From Natronosalvus sp042663485 (lineage in GTDB: Archaea; Halobacteriota; Halobacteria; Halobacteriales; Natrialbaceae): 64,000 nucleotides of DNA. The notes beneath the pieces were generated by a model, which worked only from the letters and a program-made list of their open reading frames with translations, searched no databases and had not been told where the DNA came from. How positions within the stretch are numbered: position 1 is the first letter of the stretch; the number at the start of each line of letters is the position of its first letter. The position numbers were made by a program, and so were the translations under genes. Location: assembly GCA_042663485.1 (NCBI GenBank), contig JBHTAF010000003.1; one strand, 5' to 3'. Shown piece after piece: positions 24,529 through 33,367 of this stretch.

Positions 24529-26388
24529 ATGCGACTCGAGGCGTACTGGGGCGTCGGGCCGAAGACCCGCGAAGCCCTCACCGACACGCTGGGGACCGAG
24601 CGGGCGATCAGGGCGATCGAGAGCGGCGACGTACGGGCGTTGACCGACGCCGGTCTCTCCAGAGGGCGAGCGACCCGAATCCTTCGGCGGGCGACCGGCG
24701 GGGACGGTATGGACACCCTCGCGACGAGCGACGCCCGGGCGGCGTACAAGGAACTCCTCGACCTGGCGGTCGACCACGCCGTGACCGACCGGGCCGCCGA
24801 CCGCATCCGCGTGCTCACCCCGCTGACGAGCGTCGACACGATGGAGGACCGACTCGACGACGTGCTCGCGGCCCGGGACGCCTGGGAATCGCTCGCGGAC
24901 GACGACCGCGAGACCGTCCTCGACGCGTACGCCCGCTACGACGATCGCGACGGGAGCGAGCGGGCGGCGGTCGAGGCCGCGCTCGCGCTGTGCGAATCAG
25001 GAGTCGAGACCGGCCCCTTCGAGACCATCGCCGACCTCGAGACGGACGCGCTCGAGGCGGCGGCGGCGGCGCTGGGCGCGCTCGAAGGGGATGACGGCCG
25101 CGTCCGGGAGGGGGCGGACGAGGAACTCGATCGGCTTCGCTCGGCGCTCGGCGCCGTCGAGGACATGGACGCCAACGCCCTCCAGGTGATCGAGGACCTG
25201 CGCTCGGACGGCGTCGGCGACGTGACCGCCTTCCGGGACGCCTTCGAGGACCGACTGCTCTCCGAGACGCAGGTCACGATCGACCAGGTCCGCGAAGCTA
25301 TGCCGACCGAGGCGACGGACGCGACGGACTTCGTCGGCGGCACCCTCCGGAGCCTGCGATCGGATCTCACGAGTGCCGTCAACGAGCGCGAGGCGACCGT
25401 TCGAAGCGACCTCGAGGCCACGCTCGAGGACGCCCGCGAGGCGATCGACCGGGCGGTCGGGACGGTCGACGACATCGCGTTCCACCTCTCGCTGGCCCGG
25501 TTCGCGCTGGCGTACGACTGCACTCGGCCGACGTTCCGGACGGGCGACGAGGCCGCGGTTTCGGTCGTCCGGGCGACGAACGTCGCGCTGGCCGCTCGAG
25601 GCGAGGCGGTACAGCCGGTGACGTACGCGCTGGGCGAGCACGGCGTGACGGGCGACGCGCTCGATACGGAGGGAATCGAAGCCCTCGAGGCTGGGGGCGA
25701 TACCGACGCCGCGACCCGGATCGAACTCGAGGCCAGGACCAACCCCGTCACGGCGGAGGAACTGCCGGGTGACGAACGCGTCGCGGTCCTCACCGGCGCC
25801 AACAGCGGCGGGAAGACGACGCTGCTCGAGACGCTCTGCCAGGTGGTCCTGCTGGCGACGATGGGGCTACCCGTCCCGGCCGACCGCGCCGAGGTGACGC
25901 CCGTCGACGCGCTCGTCTTCCATCGCCGGCACGCCAGTTTCAACGCCGGCGTCCTCGAGTCGACGCTGCGATCGATCGTCCCGCCGCTCTCGAGTGGCGG
26001 CCGAACGCTCATGCTCGTCGACGAGTTCGAGGCGATCACCGAACCCGGAAGCGCCGCCGACTTGCTCCACGGACTCGTCCGGCTGACCGTCGAGCGCGAC
26101 GCCCTGGGCGTCTTCGTCACCCACCTCGCGGACGACCTCGAGCCCCTGCCCCCCGAGGCCAGGGTGGACGGCATCTTCGCCGAGGGGCTGAACCCCGACC
26201 TCGAGTTGCTGGTCGACTACCAGCCCCGCTTCGGGACGGTGGGCCGGTCGACGCCCGAGTTCATCGTCTCGCGGCTGGTGGCCAACGCCGAGGACCGGAG
26301 CGAGCGGGCCGGGTTCGAGACGCTGGGCGAGGCGGTCGGCAACGACGTGGTCCAGCGGACGCTCGCGGACGCGCGCTGGAGCGGCTAG
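24529..26388 (+). CDS. Helix-hairpin-helix MutS-related ATPase
   Basis: 619 residues. Residues 1-55 hold a helix-hairpin-helix DNA-binding module (YWGVGPKTREALTDTLG). A long helical lever-like core follows, then a MutS-type ATPase: Walker A TGANSGGKTTLLE, ST-motif region around LESTLRSIVPPLSS, Walker B LMLVDEFEAITEPGS and an H-loop VFVTHLADD. The N-terminal mismatch-binding domain of MutS is missing, as in MutS2 and archaeal MutS5-like proteins. It may process recombination or branched DNA rather than mismatches. The HhH and the ATPase are both complete. Confidence 0.8.
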   Translation: MRLEAYWGVGPKTREALTDTLGTERAIRAIESGDVRALTDAGLSRGRATRILRRATGGDGMDTLATSDARAAYKELLDLAVDHAVTDRAADRIRVLTPLTSVDTMEDRLDDVLAARDAWESLADDDRETVLDAYARYDDRDGSERAAVEAALALCESGVETGPFETIADLETDALEAAAAALGALEGDDGRVREGADEELDRLRSALGAVEDMDANALQVIEDLRSDGVGDVTAFRDAFEDRLLSETQVTIDQVREAMPTEATDATDFVGGTLRSLRSDLTSAVNEREATVRSDLEATLEDAREAIDRAVGTVDDIAFHLSLARFALAYDCTRPTFRTGDEAAVSVVRATNVALAARGEAVQPVTYALGEHGVTGDALDTEGIEALEAGGDTDAATRIELEARTNPVTAEELPGDERVAVLTGANSGGKTTLLETLCQVVLLATMGLPVPADRAEVTPVDALVFHRRHASFNAGVLESTLRSIVPPLSSGGRTLMLVDEFEAITEPGSAADLLHGLVRLTVERDALGVFVTHLADDLEPLPPEARVDGIFAEGLNPDLELLVDYQPRFGTVGRSTPEFIVSRLVANAEDRSERAGFETLGEAVGNDVVQRTLADARWSG

Positions 26389-26475
26389 GAGCGGTCACGG
26401 CCGTGGCCCGTCGACCGCGAATGTGCCGGTAGAATTACCGTTTTTGAACGCAAAACCTCGAGCAACCCCGAAGCG

Positions 26476-27864
26476 ATGGATCCCCGACTGCTTCACTACT
26501 CCGACCTCGAGAACGCCTACGACGACCCCGCTCGCCTCGGCCGACTCGCGCACCTGATCCGCGAGCGTCGGGACGACGAGACCCTGCTCTGTGACACCGG
26601 CGACACCACCGCGCCGGGGCTACTCTCAATGGAGACGCGCGGTCGCCACGTCGAACGGTTCTACCGGACCGTCGAACCCGACCTGGCGACCTTCGGCAAC
26701 CACGACTTCGACAACGGCCGGGACGCCCTCGAATCCGTCGTCGCGAACTCCCCGCAGACGTGGCTCACAGCGAACCTCCTCGAGTCGGCGACCGGCGACC
26801 GGTTCGCCAGCGAGCGGGGCGTCGAACGGACCGCTATTCGATCCGTCGGTGGCATCCGAATCGGCTTCGTCGGCGTCACCGATCCCGAGACTGTTCGGAC
26901 GCACCCGTGCGCCCAGTCGCTGACCGTCGAGGATCCGGTTCCGGCAGTCGAGCGGGCGGTCGACGCGCTGGCAGACCGCGGCGCGGAGACCGTCGTCGTC
27001 CTCTCACACGCCGGCCACGTCGACGACGACGTCGCTCGACTCGAGGGCGTCGACCTCGTGCTCGGCGGGCACGTCCACGACGTTCGAGTCGAGCGCGTCG
27101 ACGGCACCCTTGTGGTCCATCCGGGCCAGCGCGGGAGCCTGCTGGCCGAGGTTCGGCTGACTCCCGACCGTCCGATGGCCGACCTCCACGACGTGCCCGC
27201 CGCCCCGGTCGCGACCGACGTGGCCGACGCCTACCGCGACCTGCGGGCCGACCTCGGCCTCGAGCAACCGATCGCCGAAGCGCAGACGCCGATTCCCCGG
27301 ACCGTCGACCAGTGTTATCCCGAGAGCGCGGTCGGCAACACCGTCGGCGACGCCATCCGCTGGGCTGCCGACGCCGACCTCGCGGTGTACAACGCGATGT
27401 CCCTGCGGGCTGGGCCACCGCTGTCCGGCGCCGTCACGGTCGGCGACCTCCGGTCGGCCGTCCCCTTCGACAACGAGATCCGAACCGCCCGGCTGGACGG
27501 TGAGGAGGTCACCACCCTGCTCGAGAGCCTGGCGACGCCCGGCCCCGACCTCGAAGTGTTCGGCCACCTCAGCGGCGGACGCGTTCGCTGGCGCCGAACC
27601 GACCGTGACCTCGAACTCGAGTCGGCGACGCTCGACGAGGGTTCCGTGGATCCGGGGGCGTCCTACACCGTGGCCGCGCCGGCGTTCGCGTTCGAGCACC
27701 GACTGTTCGCCCCGCTCGAGCCAGACCGCGTCGTCGACGTCCACGGCCGATGTCACCCCGCACTGGTCGAGTACGTCGACCGGCACGGGCTCTCGACGGT
27801 CGAGGAGCGCATGACGGCGACCGTCGACGAGGCGCCGGAGGCGATTCGGTCGCTCAGGGACTGA
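26476..27864 (+). CDS. 5'-nucleotidase / metallophosphoesterase, two-domain
   Basis: 462 residues. The N-terminal metallophosphoesterase domain has the order of metal ligands: HYSDLENAY, LCDTGDTTAPG, FGNHDFDNG, VLSHAGHVDDD and LGGHVHDVR. The C-terminal 5'-nucleotidase domain has ESAVGNTVGDAIRWAADADLAVYNA and VPFDNEIRTARLDGEEV. Such enzymes hydrolyse nucleotides or related phosphates. No signal peptide is visible, so it acts in the cytoplasm, unlike the exported UshA. Start ATG 26476; the frame ends at a normal stop. Confidence 0.85.
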   Translation: MDPRLLHYSDLENAYDDPARLGRLAHLIRERRDDETLLCDTGDTTAPGLLSMETRGRHVERFYRTVEPDLATFGNHDFDNGRDALESVVANSPQTWLTANLLESATGDRFASERGVERTAIRSVGGIRIGFVGVTDPETVRTHPCAQSLTVEDPVPAVERAVDALADRGAETVVVLSHAGHVDDDVARLEGVDLVLGGHVHDVRVERVDGTLVVHPGQRGSLLAEVRLTPDRPMADLHDVPAAPVATDVADAYRDLRADLGLEQPIAEAQTPIPRTVDQCYPESAVGNTVGDAIRWAADADLAVYNAMSLRAGPPLSGAVTVGDLRSAVPFDNEIRTARLDGEEVTTLLESLATPGPDLEVFGHLSGGRVRWRRTDRDLELESATLDEGSVDPGASYTVAAPAFAFEHRLFAPLEPDRVVDVHGRCHPALVEYVDRHGLSTVEERMTATVDEAPEAIRSLRD

Positions 27865-27983
27865 GCACGGCTCGAGGGAAGAGGGATTCCGTCAGTTTCC
27901 TCGACGCTCGAGAGACGACACCGGAGACGGCGCGTAGCGAGTAGCACACCCATTCGAGCGTTCGACGATACCGTCTCGACGTC

Positions 27984-28439
27984 TCAGCTCTCGTCGGTAC
28001 GAACGACGGACAGGCGAAAGTCGTCGAACTCGCGAATCACGTCGACGAACTCGCCCGGATCGACCGGCTTCTCGAGGACCGCATCCTCGTCCGCATCGTG
28101 GTCGAGATCGCGCGACTTGACGAGGTCTTCGTCCATTCCCGACAGAATAACGACCGGGACGTCTTCCAGCTCTTCGTGGTGTTTGATTTCGTGAAGCACG
28201 TCCTCGCCGTCCACTCGCGGCAGGTGGAGGTCCAGCAAGATGAGGTCCGGGCGGGGTGCATCCTCGTACTCGCCGCGGCGGTGGATGAAGTCTAGCGCTG
28301 CCTGGCCGTCGGTGACCGTGTGGAGGTTATTGGCGATGTGGCCGTCGCGGAAGGCTTCCTCGATGAGACGTACGTCTCCGGGGTTGTCTTCGACCAGTAA
28401 TAGTTGCGCTTCGGTGGGGGGCGAGGGGCGGCTACCCAT
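27984..28439 (-). CDS. Receiver-only response regulator (Rcp1-like)
   Basis: 151 residues. The receiver begins QLLLVEDNPGDVRLIEEAF, the phospho-acceptor aspartate lies in LILLDLHLPRVDG, VVILSGMDED marks strand 4 and the lysine is in AVLEKPVDPGEF. No output domain. It closely resembles the receivers at 900-1367 and 40943-41386, so three copies of this type lie in the window. Start ATG 28439 is supported by a TATA box about 26 bp upstream. Confidence 0.82.
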   Translation of the reverse strand: MGSRPSPPTEAQLLLVEDNPGDVRLIEEAFRDGHIANNLHTVTDGQAALDFIHRRGEYEDAPRPDLILLDLHLPRVDGEDVLHEIKHHEELEDVPVVILSGMDEDLVKSRDLDHDADEDAVLEKPVDPGEFVDVIREFDDFRLSVVRTDES

Positions 28440-28458
28440 AGTTGCATCTGCCGGCGGA

Positions 28459-28470
28459 AGAGTATAAGTG
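28459..28470 (-). promoter_or_regulatory. TATA box of the receiver gene at 28439
   Basis: On the reverse strand the sequence cttatactct centres about 26 bp before the ATG at 28439, so the transcript should be leaderless. Confidence 0.5.
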
Positions 28471-28551
28471 GCTCGCCTGGCCCGTTTTCGGTTCACGGAT
28501 GTAGCAGGTGGAATTGAGCGAGGATAATCGCACACTTCCTCGAGCGCCGTT

Positions 28552-28773
28552 TCAGCCATCGACGCTCGCCTCGAGTCGCCGCCGTCCGCGCTCGGTAACC
28601 GCGTACGTGCCCTGGCTGGACGGAGCCAGACACCCCTCCTCGTAGAGGCGATCACACGCCAGGTCCACTGTTACCGGGTGCGCCTCGAGACGTTCGGCGA
28701 GGTCGATCACGTGCATCGACGACTCCGTCTCGAGGGCACGCAGGATCGGTCGTTCGAGGTGTGCCTGGTGCAT
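28552..28773 (-). CDS. Small winged-helix protein next to TFB
   Basis: 73 residues. HLERPILRALETES, DLAERLEAHPVTVDLACDRLYEEGCL and TYAVTERGRRRLEAS form a compact winged helix. It starts directly after the stop of the TFB gene on the same strand (no gap), so the two are translated in series. It may modulate that TFB or bind DNA alone. The family is unnamed to me. Confidence 0.7.
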   Translation of the reverse strand: MHQAHLERPILRALETESSMHVIDLAERLEAHPVTVDLACDRLYEEGCLAPSSQGTYAVTERGRRRLEASVDG

Positions 28774-29766
28774 CTACTCGTCACCGTGTTCGCCGTAGAC
28801 CTCGAGCAGTTCCTGGTAGCGGTTCCGGATGGTGACCTCGCTCACGTTCGCGACGTCGCTGACGGTCGACTGGGTGACCGTCTCGTTCGCCAGACGCGAC
28901 GCGGAGTAGACGGCCGCGGCCGCGAGCCCCGCCGGGCTCTTCCCGCTGTGGACGCCGCGATCCTTCGCCGTCTCGAGCATCTCGCGGGCGAGGCGCTCGG
29001 CGTCGCTGCTGACCTCGAGGTCCGAGGCGTACTGGCGGAGGTAGTGAACCGGATCGGCCGGCTCCATTGCGAGCCCGAGTTCCTGGGAGACGTACCGGTA
29101 GGCCCGCTGGATCGGCAGTTTCTCGACCCGGCTGACCGTCTCGAACTCGACCAGCGTGCGCGGGGTGTCGTGCTGGCGAGCGGCGGCGTACAGGCACGCG
29201 GTCGTCATCGCCTCGATCGAGCGCCCGGGGAGCAGTTCCTCCTCGACGGCTCGCCGATAGAGGACGCCAGCCGTCTCGCGACACGGGTCCGGCAATCCGA
29301 GCGCCGACGCCATGCGCTCGAGTTCCCCGAACGCCTGTTTGAGGTTTCGCTCCTGGGCGCTCTTCGTCCGGAAGCGTTCGTCCCATGTCCGCAGCCGCTG
29401 GAGCTGTGCCCGCTTCTGAGACGAGAGACGATTGCCGTAGGCGTCCTTGTTACGCCAGTCGATGACGGTACTGAGTCCCTTGTCATGCACGAGATCGCTA
29501 GTCGGCGCGCCGACGCGGCTTCGTGCGTTCGCCTCCGCATCGGAGAACGACCGCCACTCGGGGCCGCGGTCGATCTCGTCGTCGTCGAGGACCAGCCCGC
29601 ATTCGACGCACGCCCGCTCGCCGTGCTCCGCGTCGTGTGCGATTCGCCCATCGCACTCCGGACACGTCCGCACTCGAGCGTCGCTTGTCGTCCGGTCAGT
29701 CTGCTCGGTCCTGTCGCGCTGGTCGGTCGCTTCCTGGTCGGTCTGGGTGAGGAGTGTCTCGTTCAT
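28774..29766 (-). CDS. tfb: Transcription initiation factor TFB
   Basis: 330 residues. The N-terminal zinc ribbon has CPECDGRI and CVECGLVLDDDEI; the B-finger region is GPEWRSFSDAEAN. Two cyclin-like repeats follow: LGLPDPCRETAGVLYRRAV with SIEAMTTACLYAAARQ, and DAERLAREMLETAKD with PAGLAAAAVYSASRL, plus the recognition helix TQSTVSDVANVSEVTIRNRYQE that contacts BRE. Haloarchaea have several TFB paralogues with distinct promoter sets; this one, coupled to a winged-helix protein, is likely a specialised copy. Complete zinc ligands argue it is active. Confidence 0.9.
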   Translation of the reverse strand: MNETLLTQTDQEATDQRDRTEQTDRTTSDARVRTCPECDGRIAHDAEHGERACVECGLVLDDDEIDRGPEWRSFSDAEANARSRVGAPTSDLVHDKGLSTVIDWRNKDAYGNRLSSQKRAQLQRLRTWDERFRTKSAQERNLKQAFGELERMASALGLPDPCRETAGVLYRRAVEEELLPGRSIEAMTTACLYAAARQHDTPRTLVEFETVSRVEKLPIQRAYRYVSQELGLAMEPADPVHYLRQYASDLEVSSDAERLAREMLETAKDRGVHSGKSPAGLAAAAVYSASRLANETVTQSTVSDVANVSEVTIRNRYQELLEVYGEHGDE

Positions 29767-30018
29767 CGGTGGATCGTCGACGATCGGCGGTCGGTGAACC
29801 GCCGGGCCGTCTGTGGTTGTCTAGCGCTATTTCGGAGCGACCCATGAACGAACGGCAGATTCCCACCGACTGGGAACCGGCCCGGACGTCGTGTTGGGAG
29901 GCGATGCCGGATCGCTCGAGGGACGTCGTTTCGGACGTGCCCGAGCGGCGTCGACGCCAGATCGCTCGAGCGACGTCGGACAGCAAACTACTGGTTCCAC
30001 CCCGTCCCCCCTACGACC

Positions 30019-30432
30019 ATGAGCCAGCACGCGATCGGCCTCGCCGTCTTCGCCATGTGCGCCTGGGGCCTCTGGACGGTCCTCGCGAACGAAGCGACCC
30101 GGACGATCGACCCGAAACTCGCGATGATCCTCTCCTACGCCGCGAGCGTCCTCATCGCTCTCGGCTACGTCGCCACGCAGAACGAACCGCTGGCGCTCGA
30201 GCGAACGGGCGTCACATACGCCCTCGCGGCCGGCGTCTTCGCCGGGGTCGGCGCCGTCGCGTTCTACGCCGGCCTGAGCGCCGGACGGGTCGGCGTCGTC
30301 GCCACCATCTCGGCGCTGTACTTCGTCGTCGCGACGATCGTCGGCGTCGTCGTCCTGGGCGAATCCTTGACGATCCAGAACGCGGCCGGGATCGGGTTCG
30401 CCGTCCTCGCCGTCGTCTTGCTCGCGAACTGA
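30019..30432 (+). CDS. Half-size EamA (DMT superfamily) transporter
   Basis: 137 residues, one EamA repeat: about five membrane helices, from GLAVFAMCAWGLWTVLANEA to the helix pair ISALYFVVATIVGVVVLGES and GIGFAVLAVVLLA. Typical EamA proteins have two repeats, so this one must dimerise (as EmrE-type proteins do) to transport a small metabolite. Start ATG 30019 lies before the first helix. Promoter not obvious. The substrate is unknown. Confidence 0.8.
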   Translation: MSQHAIGLAVFAMCAWGLWTVLANEATRTIDPKLAMILSYAASVLIALGYVATQNEPLALERTGVTYALAAGVFAGVGAVAFYAGLSAGRVGVVATISALYFVVATIVGVVVLGESLTIQNAAGIGFAVLAVVLLAN

Positions 30433-30517
30433 CGTCCTCTCGCCTCGAGCGGGCTGTTCGCGATTTCCTCGAGCGTGCTGCTCACTCTCGTGACGAGAGC
30501 GACGAATCGCCCACCTC

Positions 30518-30832
30518 TCAGATCCGCTGGACGACGACCAGCCCGGAGCCGTAGACGGTGACGGTACACCCCTCGAGCGTGAACATCACCAGGCCGTCCG
30601 CGGCGTACCGATTCGTGTCGGTCCGGGAAAAGAGGCTGTTGAGCGAGTCCGGATCGAGTCGGTCGTAGAGGCGCTCGACGTGGGTTTCGTCCTGGTCGGT
30701 TATCTCGGCGACGGCCTCGACGATCCTGGTCGCGAGGTCGTCGTCGCCGTCCGCCCAGTCGTGGGTGAACGACGTCGTTCGTGGAACGGTTGCAACGGGC
30801 GTACCGGGGTGGGTTGATGATGGTGCGGTCAT
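30518..30832 (-). CDS. HalOD1 output domain protein
   Basis: 104 residues, a single HalOD1 domain: DDLATRIVEAVAEITDQ, LYDRLDPDSLNSLF and VMFTLEGCTVTVYGSGLVVVQ. HalOD1 is the presumed output domain of many haloarchaeal response regulators; stand-alone copies are common. Role unknown. Start ATG 30832, with a polar MTAPSSTHPG lead. Followed by a 270-bp AT-richer gap to the nth fragment. Confidence 0.78.
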   Translation of the reverse strand: MTAPSSTHPGTPVATVPRTTSFTHDWADGDDDLATRIVEAVAEITDQDETHVERLYDRLDPDSLNSLFSRTDTNRYAADGLVMFTLEGCTVTVYGSGLVVVQRI

Positions 30833-31100
30833 GTGTATCAGCTGTGGAGACAGTCACATCGTGTGACGGACCAGTTGCTATGCTGGAATAGACAATAAAG
30901 GCTTGTGAGACGCGTTACACGAATTTGTCCTACAAAATAAAGTCCGAACGGGGGGCGTGCGGGCGACGGCCCCGGGGACGTTGTCTTACGGCGTCCCCTC
31001 TCTCGATTCACATACTGAAGTGAACGACCTCTGCTTATTATCTCGACCAATCTAGTGGGAATGTACGAATTACACCGCGGACTCGAGCAACGGTCGGACG

Positions 31101-31313
31101 TCAGGATTCCCCGTCCGCTGCCTCCGGAGCGTCCGCCGGGTCGACGACCTCTCCCGTCTCGGGGTAGACGCCGACCTGGTCGCAGACGTCGGCCATCGGG
31201 CATGCCTCGGGGTCCTCGAGACACGCCGGCTTGCGCGCCGTGCAGAACTCTCGGCCGAACTGGATGCTGGCGGTGTGGCCGAAGCCGCACTTCTTGTCTA
31301 AATCATATAGCAA
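31101..31313 (-). pseudogene. Displaced host 3' end of endonuclease III gene (nth fragment)
   Basis: Apart from about seven codons of element DNA at its 5' end, this frame encodes the last 60 or so residues of endonuclease III: KCGFGHTASIQFGRE, then the 4Fe-4S cysteines in CTARKPAC, DPEAC and ADVC, ending GVYPETGEVVDP and a short acidic tail. It was cut off from its gene by the integrated element and no longer joins any catalytic domain. If the element is removed at the 14-bp core, it continues in frame from the nth 5' part at 36096. A TTG at 31313 could start it, but expression as a free peptide is doubtful. Confidence 0.85.
31281..31294. repeat. Attachment site core, left (attL)
   Basis: The 14-bp gaagccgcacttct encodes the KCGF stretch of endonuclease III on the reverse strand. 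To its left lies host DNA (the displaced nth end); to its right lies AT-rich element DNA. It is identical to the site at 36082-36095. Confidence 0.85.
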
Positions 31314-31356
31314 AATGATAGACAGAACTAAGTGGTTTGCGTTTTGATTGGTTCAC

Positions 31357-31941
31357 ATGGGCAACAGGGTGCAAGTCAACTTACGAGTGAGTGAATCACA
31401 GAAAGAGAAATGGGACAAGTATGTGGAGGAATCCGACGAATACAACAACTTGAGCGATATGATTCGGACGGCAGTCGCCCGTGACATGGCTGCGGACACC
31501 CCTTCTCGAGGTGCTACCCCTGGTGGTTCGGAAACCGACGAACGGGTGGGGGAGCTTCTCACGGTCATGGAGAACATGCAAGGACGTCTTGAAGATCTTG
31601 AAGAGACCGTCGAGACCGCTACAGACGCCATGCACACCTCTGGTGCACACTTCGAGGGAGAACGGTCCTTCACTGCCGCAGTGTTCGATGCGCTTCCTGA
31701 GGGGGCACAGAGCGCTGTCCGTGCAGTGGACCTGGCAAACGACCTTGCAGTAGGGAAATCGGAGGTAAGGGTGACCCTCGAACAGCTGTCAAAGAACACC
31801 TCTGTGGTCAAGCGTATCGACTATGAGGGAATTGAGGGAGATGAAACAGAAATTGTCGAAGTAAGCGGCATGGAGATGGAGGTAGAGACGGGAACAAACG
31901 CCATGGAACGACGTGAACCTCTGTGGTATAAGGAGGCCTGA
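31357..31941 (+). CDS. Ribbon-helix-helix protein with coiled coil and C-terminal helix-turn-helix
   Basis: 194 residues. The first 45 form a ribbon-helix-helix: strand NRVQVNLRVSES, then two helices ending NNLSDMIRTAVARDM, as in CopG-like DNA binders. A coiled coil (ELLTVMENMQGRLEDLEETVE) and a C-terminal winged-helix-like part (LPEGAQSAVRAVDLANDLAVG) follow. Its stop is 2 bp before the recombinase start, so the pair is one transcript. It is likely an excision or copy-control factor, or a regulator of the recombinase. The ATG at 31357 is used over a TTG at 31348. Confidence 0.75.
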   Translation: MGNRVQVNLRVSESQKEKWDKYVEESDEYNNLSDMIRTAVARDMAADTPSRGATPGGSETDERVGELLTVMENMQGRLEDLEETVETATDAMHTSGAHFEGERSFTAAVFDALPEGAQSAVRAVDLANDLAVGKSEVRVTLEQLSKNTSVVKRIDYEGIEGDETEIVEVSGMEMEVETGTNAMERREPLWYKEA

Positions 31942-31943
31942 GT

Positions 31944-32930
31944 ATGGAAGCAGATGTTGCGATACAGGAATTCTATGACCGCAAGGCAATGGAGCGGACA
32001 GAGGGAACTGCTCTCCGATATAAGGGATGCGTCAATCAATGGCATGATTACCTCAACGACGAACGGGATAAGACCCTGTGGGAGGCAAACAGGGGGGACC
32101 TACGGCTCTATCTCCGTGGGATGGTCAAAGACAATTACGCGCCCGACACCATCGACGTGACACGGGCTGCTATCAGTCAATTCTATCAGAAGATGATTGA
32201 AGCCCATGAGGAGGGTCTGGAGGTGCCAGTGGGAATCGAAAATCCCGCAGAAGATCTCGATCTGAGTGGCTGGTCGCACCTCAAGAAGGGTACTAAAAAG
32301 TCTCAGGAAATCCGCAAAGAGTTTCACTACCTGAAACCCGATGAAGTAAGACAGTTAGTCGAGAATGTTCCTAATCCTACTACACGAAACGAACTCATTG
32401 TTCGGCTCCTATTTCAGACGGGAGTTCGACGGGGAGAACTTGCTGAGATCCGACTTGGAGACATATATCGACAAGAACGGGCAATTCAGATTCGGGCGGA
32501 GAAAACTGAAGAAAACCGTAAGGTGTGGTACCAGCCCTCCCTTGATACCTTGATGACTATCTGGGTTGAGTCAGATCGAAATGCAGTCCTCACTTCAGAT
32601 GAATCTGAGTATCTGTTTCCGACTAAGGAGAGTGTGAAGGTGTCACCTCGTACTATCACTCGAGTGGTCAAGACTGCTGCCGAGAACGCGGGGTTACAGG
32701 CAGTGATGTATACAGATAAGAACGGTAACGACAAGCACGAGGTAACAGCTCACACGCTCCGTCATTCGTTCGCCGTAGAAGCAATAAAAGACGGGATGGA
32801 TACTCGACGGTTACAGAAGGCCCTCGGTCATAGTAAGATTGAGACGACAGAGCGGTACCTTCAGGTCACGGAGGAAGACGTGCGGGATGCATGGCGGCAG
32901 CATGGGCCGAGTATTGAATTAGATGATTAG
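31944..32930 (+). CDS. Tyrosine recombinase (integrase) of the nth-integrated element
   Basis: 328 residues. An N-terminal SAM-like core-binding domain (to about 110) precedes the catalytic domain with R162 (TGVRRGEL), H270-x-x-R273 (HTLRHSFA), H296 (LGHSKIET) and nucleophile Y305. All key residues are present, so it should be active. It is an XerC/D-like phage-type integrase of archaeal form, and probably catalyses insertion at the nth core. It sits at the left end of the element, oriented inward, as in many haloarchaeal integrated elements. Codon use is AT-rich. Confidence 0.93.
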   Translation: MEADVAIQEFYDRKAMERTEGTALRYKGCVNQWHDYLNDERDKTLWEANRGDLRLYLRGMVKDNYAPDTIDVTRAAISQFYQKMIEAHEEGLEVPVGIENPAEDLDLSGWSHLKKGTKKSQEIRKEFHYLKPDEVRQLVENVPNPTTRNELIVRLLFQTGVRRGELAEIRLGDIYRQERAIQIRAEKTEENRKVWYQPSLDTLMTIWVESDRNAVLTSDESEYLFPTKESVKVSPRTITRVVKTAAENAGLQAVMYTDKNGNDKHEVTAHTLRHSFAVEAIKDGMDTRRLQKALGHSKIETTERYLQVTEEDVRDAWRQHGPSIELDD

Positions 32931-33367
32931 AACGGGTTTAATACCAATACTATACTTTCTCAAGTGACAGATTCTCTATCTAAGTAAGATCGCAGTCGCC
33001 TGGATTGATAACCCACACTCATACTAGGATTGATTCTAAGGTGTCTCATAGCCTTCCTGTTCGCTTTCTAGTGAAGATATGGCCCCGAACACTCATAACT
33101 TGCAAAATCCGCTCACACGCCTTTGTCGCCTTCTGTGGAGGTGTGGTTCTATAGGTCGGGAGACGCAACTTGCTGAGCACCAATCCCATCTGCCCCTCCC
33201 CACGCGCGTTCCGGCCCCATGGTGATGAAGCATTACCAGGGACATGAAGTACTATACTATAGTTATACTACGTCCTTTCTTACGCGTGTGCGCGAGGCAA
33301 GGCCGTTCCAGTATTTAGCCGCCTAAGGGAAAGATTATTTACAAGTCGGTTCATCTCCCGAACCAAC
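32931..33367. other. AT-rich intergenic region of the element
   Basis: 437 bp without a gene. At 33250-33270 is an imperfect dyad (tactatactatag then ttatacta), and at 33284-33306 a 23-bp motif repeated before the protease gene. A TATA box (gattattta) near 33337 precedes ATG 33368 by about 28 bp. This is the control region of the cargo; an origin or excision site within it cannot be excluded. Confidence 0.55.
33284..33306 (+). promoter_or_regulatory. Shared 23-bp upstream motif, copy 1
   Basis: The 23-bp word beginning gcgtgtgcgcgagg and ending caaggccgt is perfectly repeated at 34808-34830. Each copy lies 30-45 bp before a TATA box, so both promoters may share an operator. The GC-rich motif stands out in AT-rich DNA. 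Confidence 0.6.

Noticed and set aside
29844..30018. Possible small gene starting MNERQIPTDWEPARTS
   Set aside because: The start looks plausible but the frame runs into Arg/Pro-rich sequence and overlaps the EamA gene start. No conserved pattern was recognised.
33250..33270. AT-rich dyad as an origin or resolution site
   Set aside because: The arms are imperfect by a one-base shift, and there is no replication gene nearby. Recorded only as part of the intergenic region.
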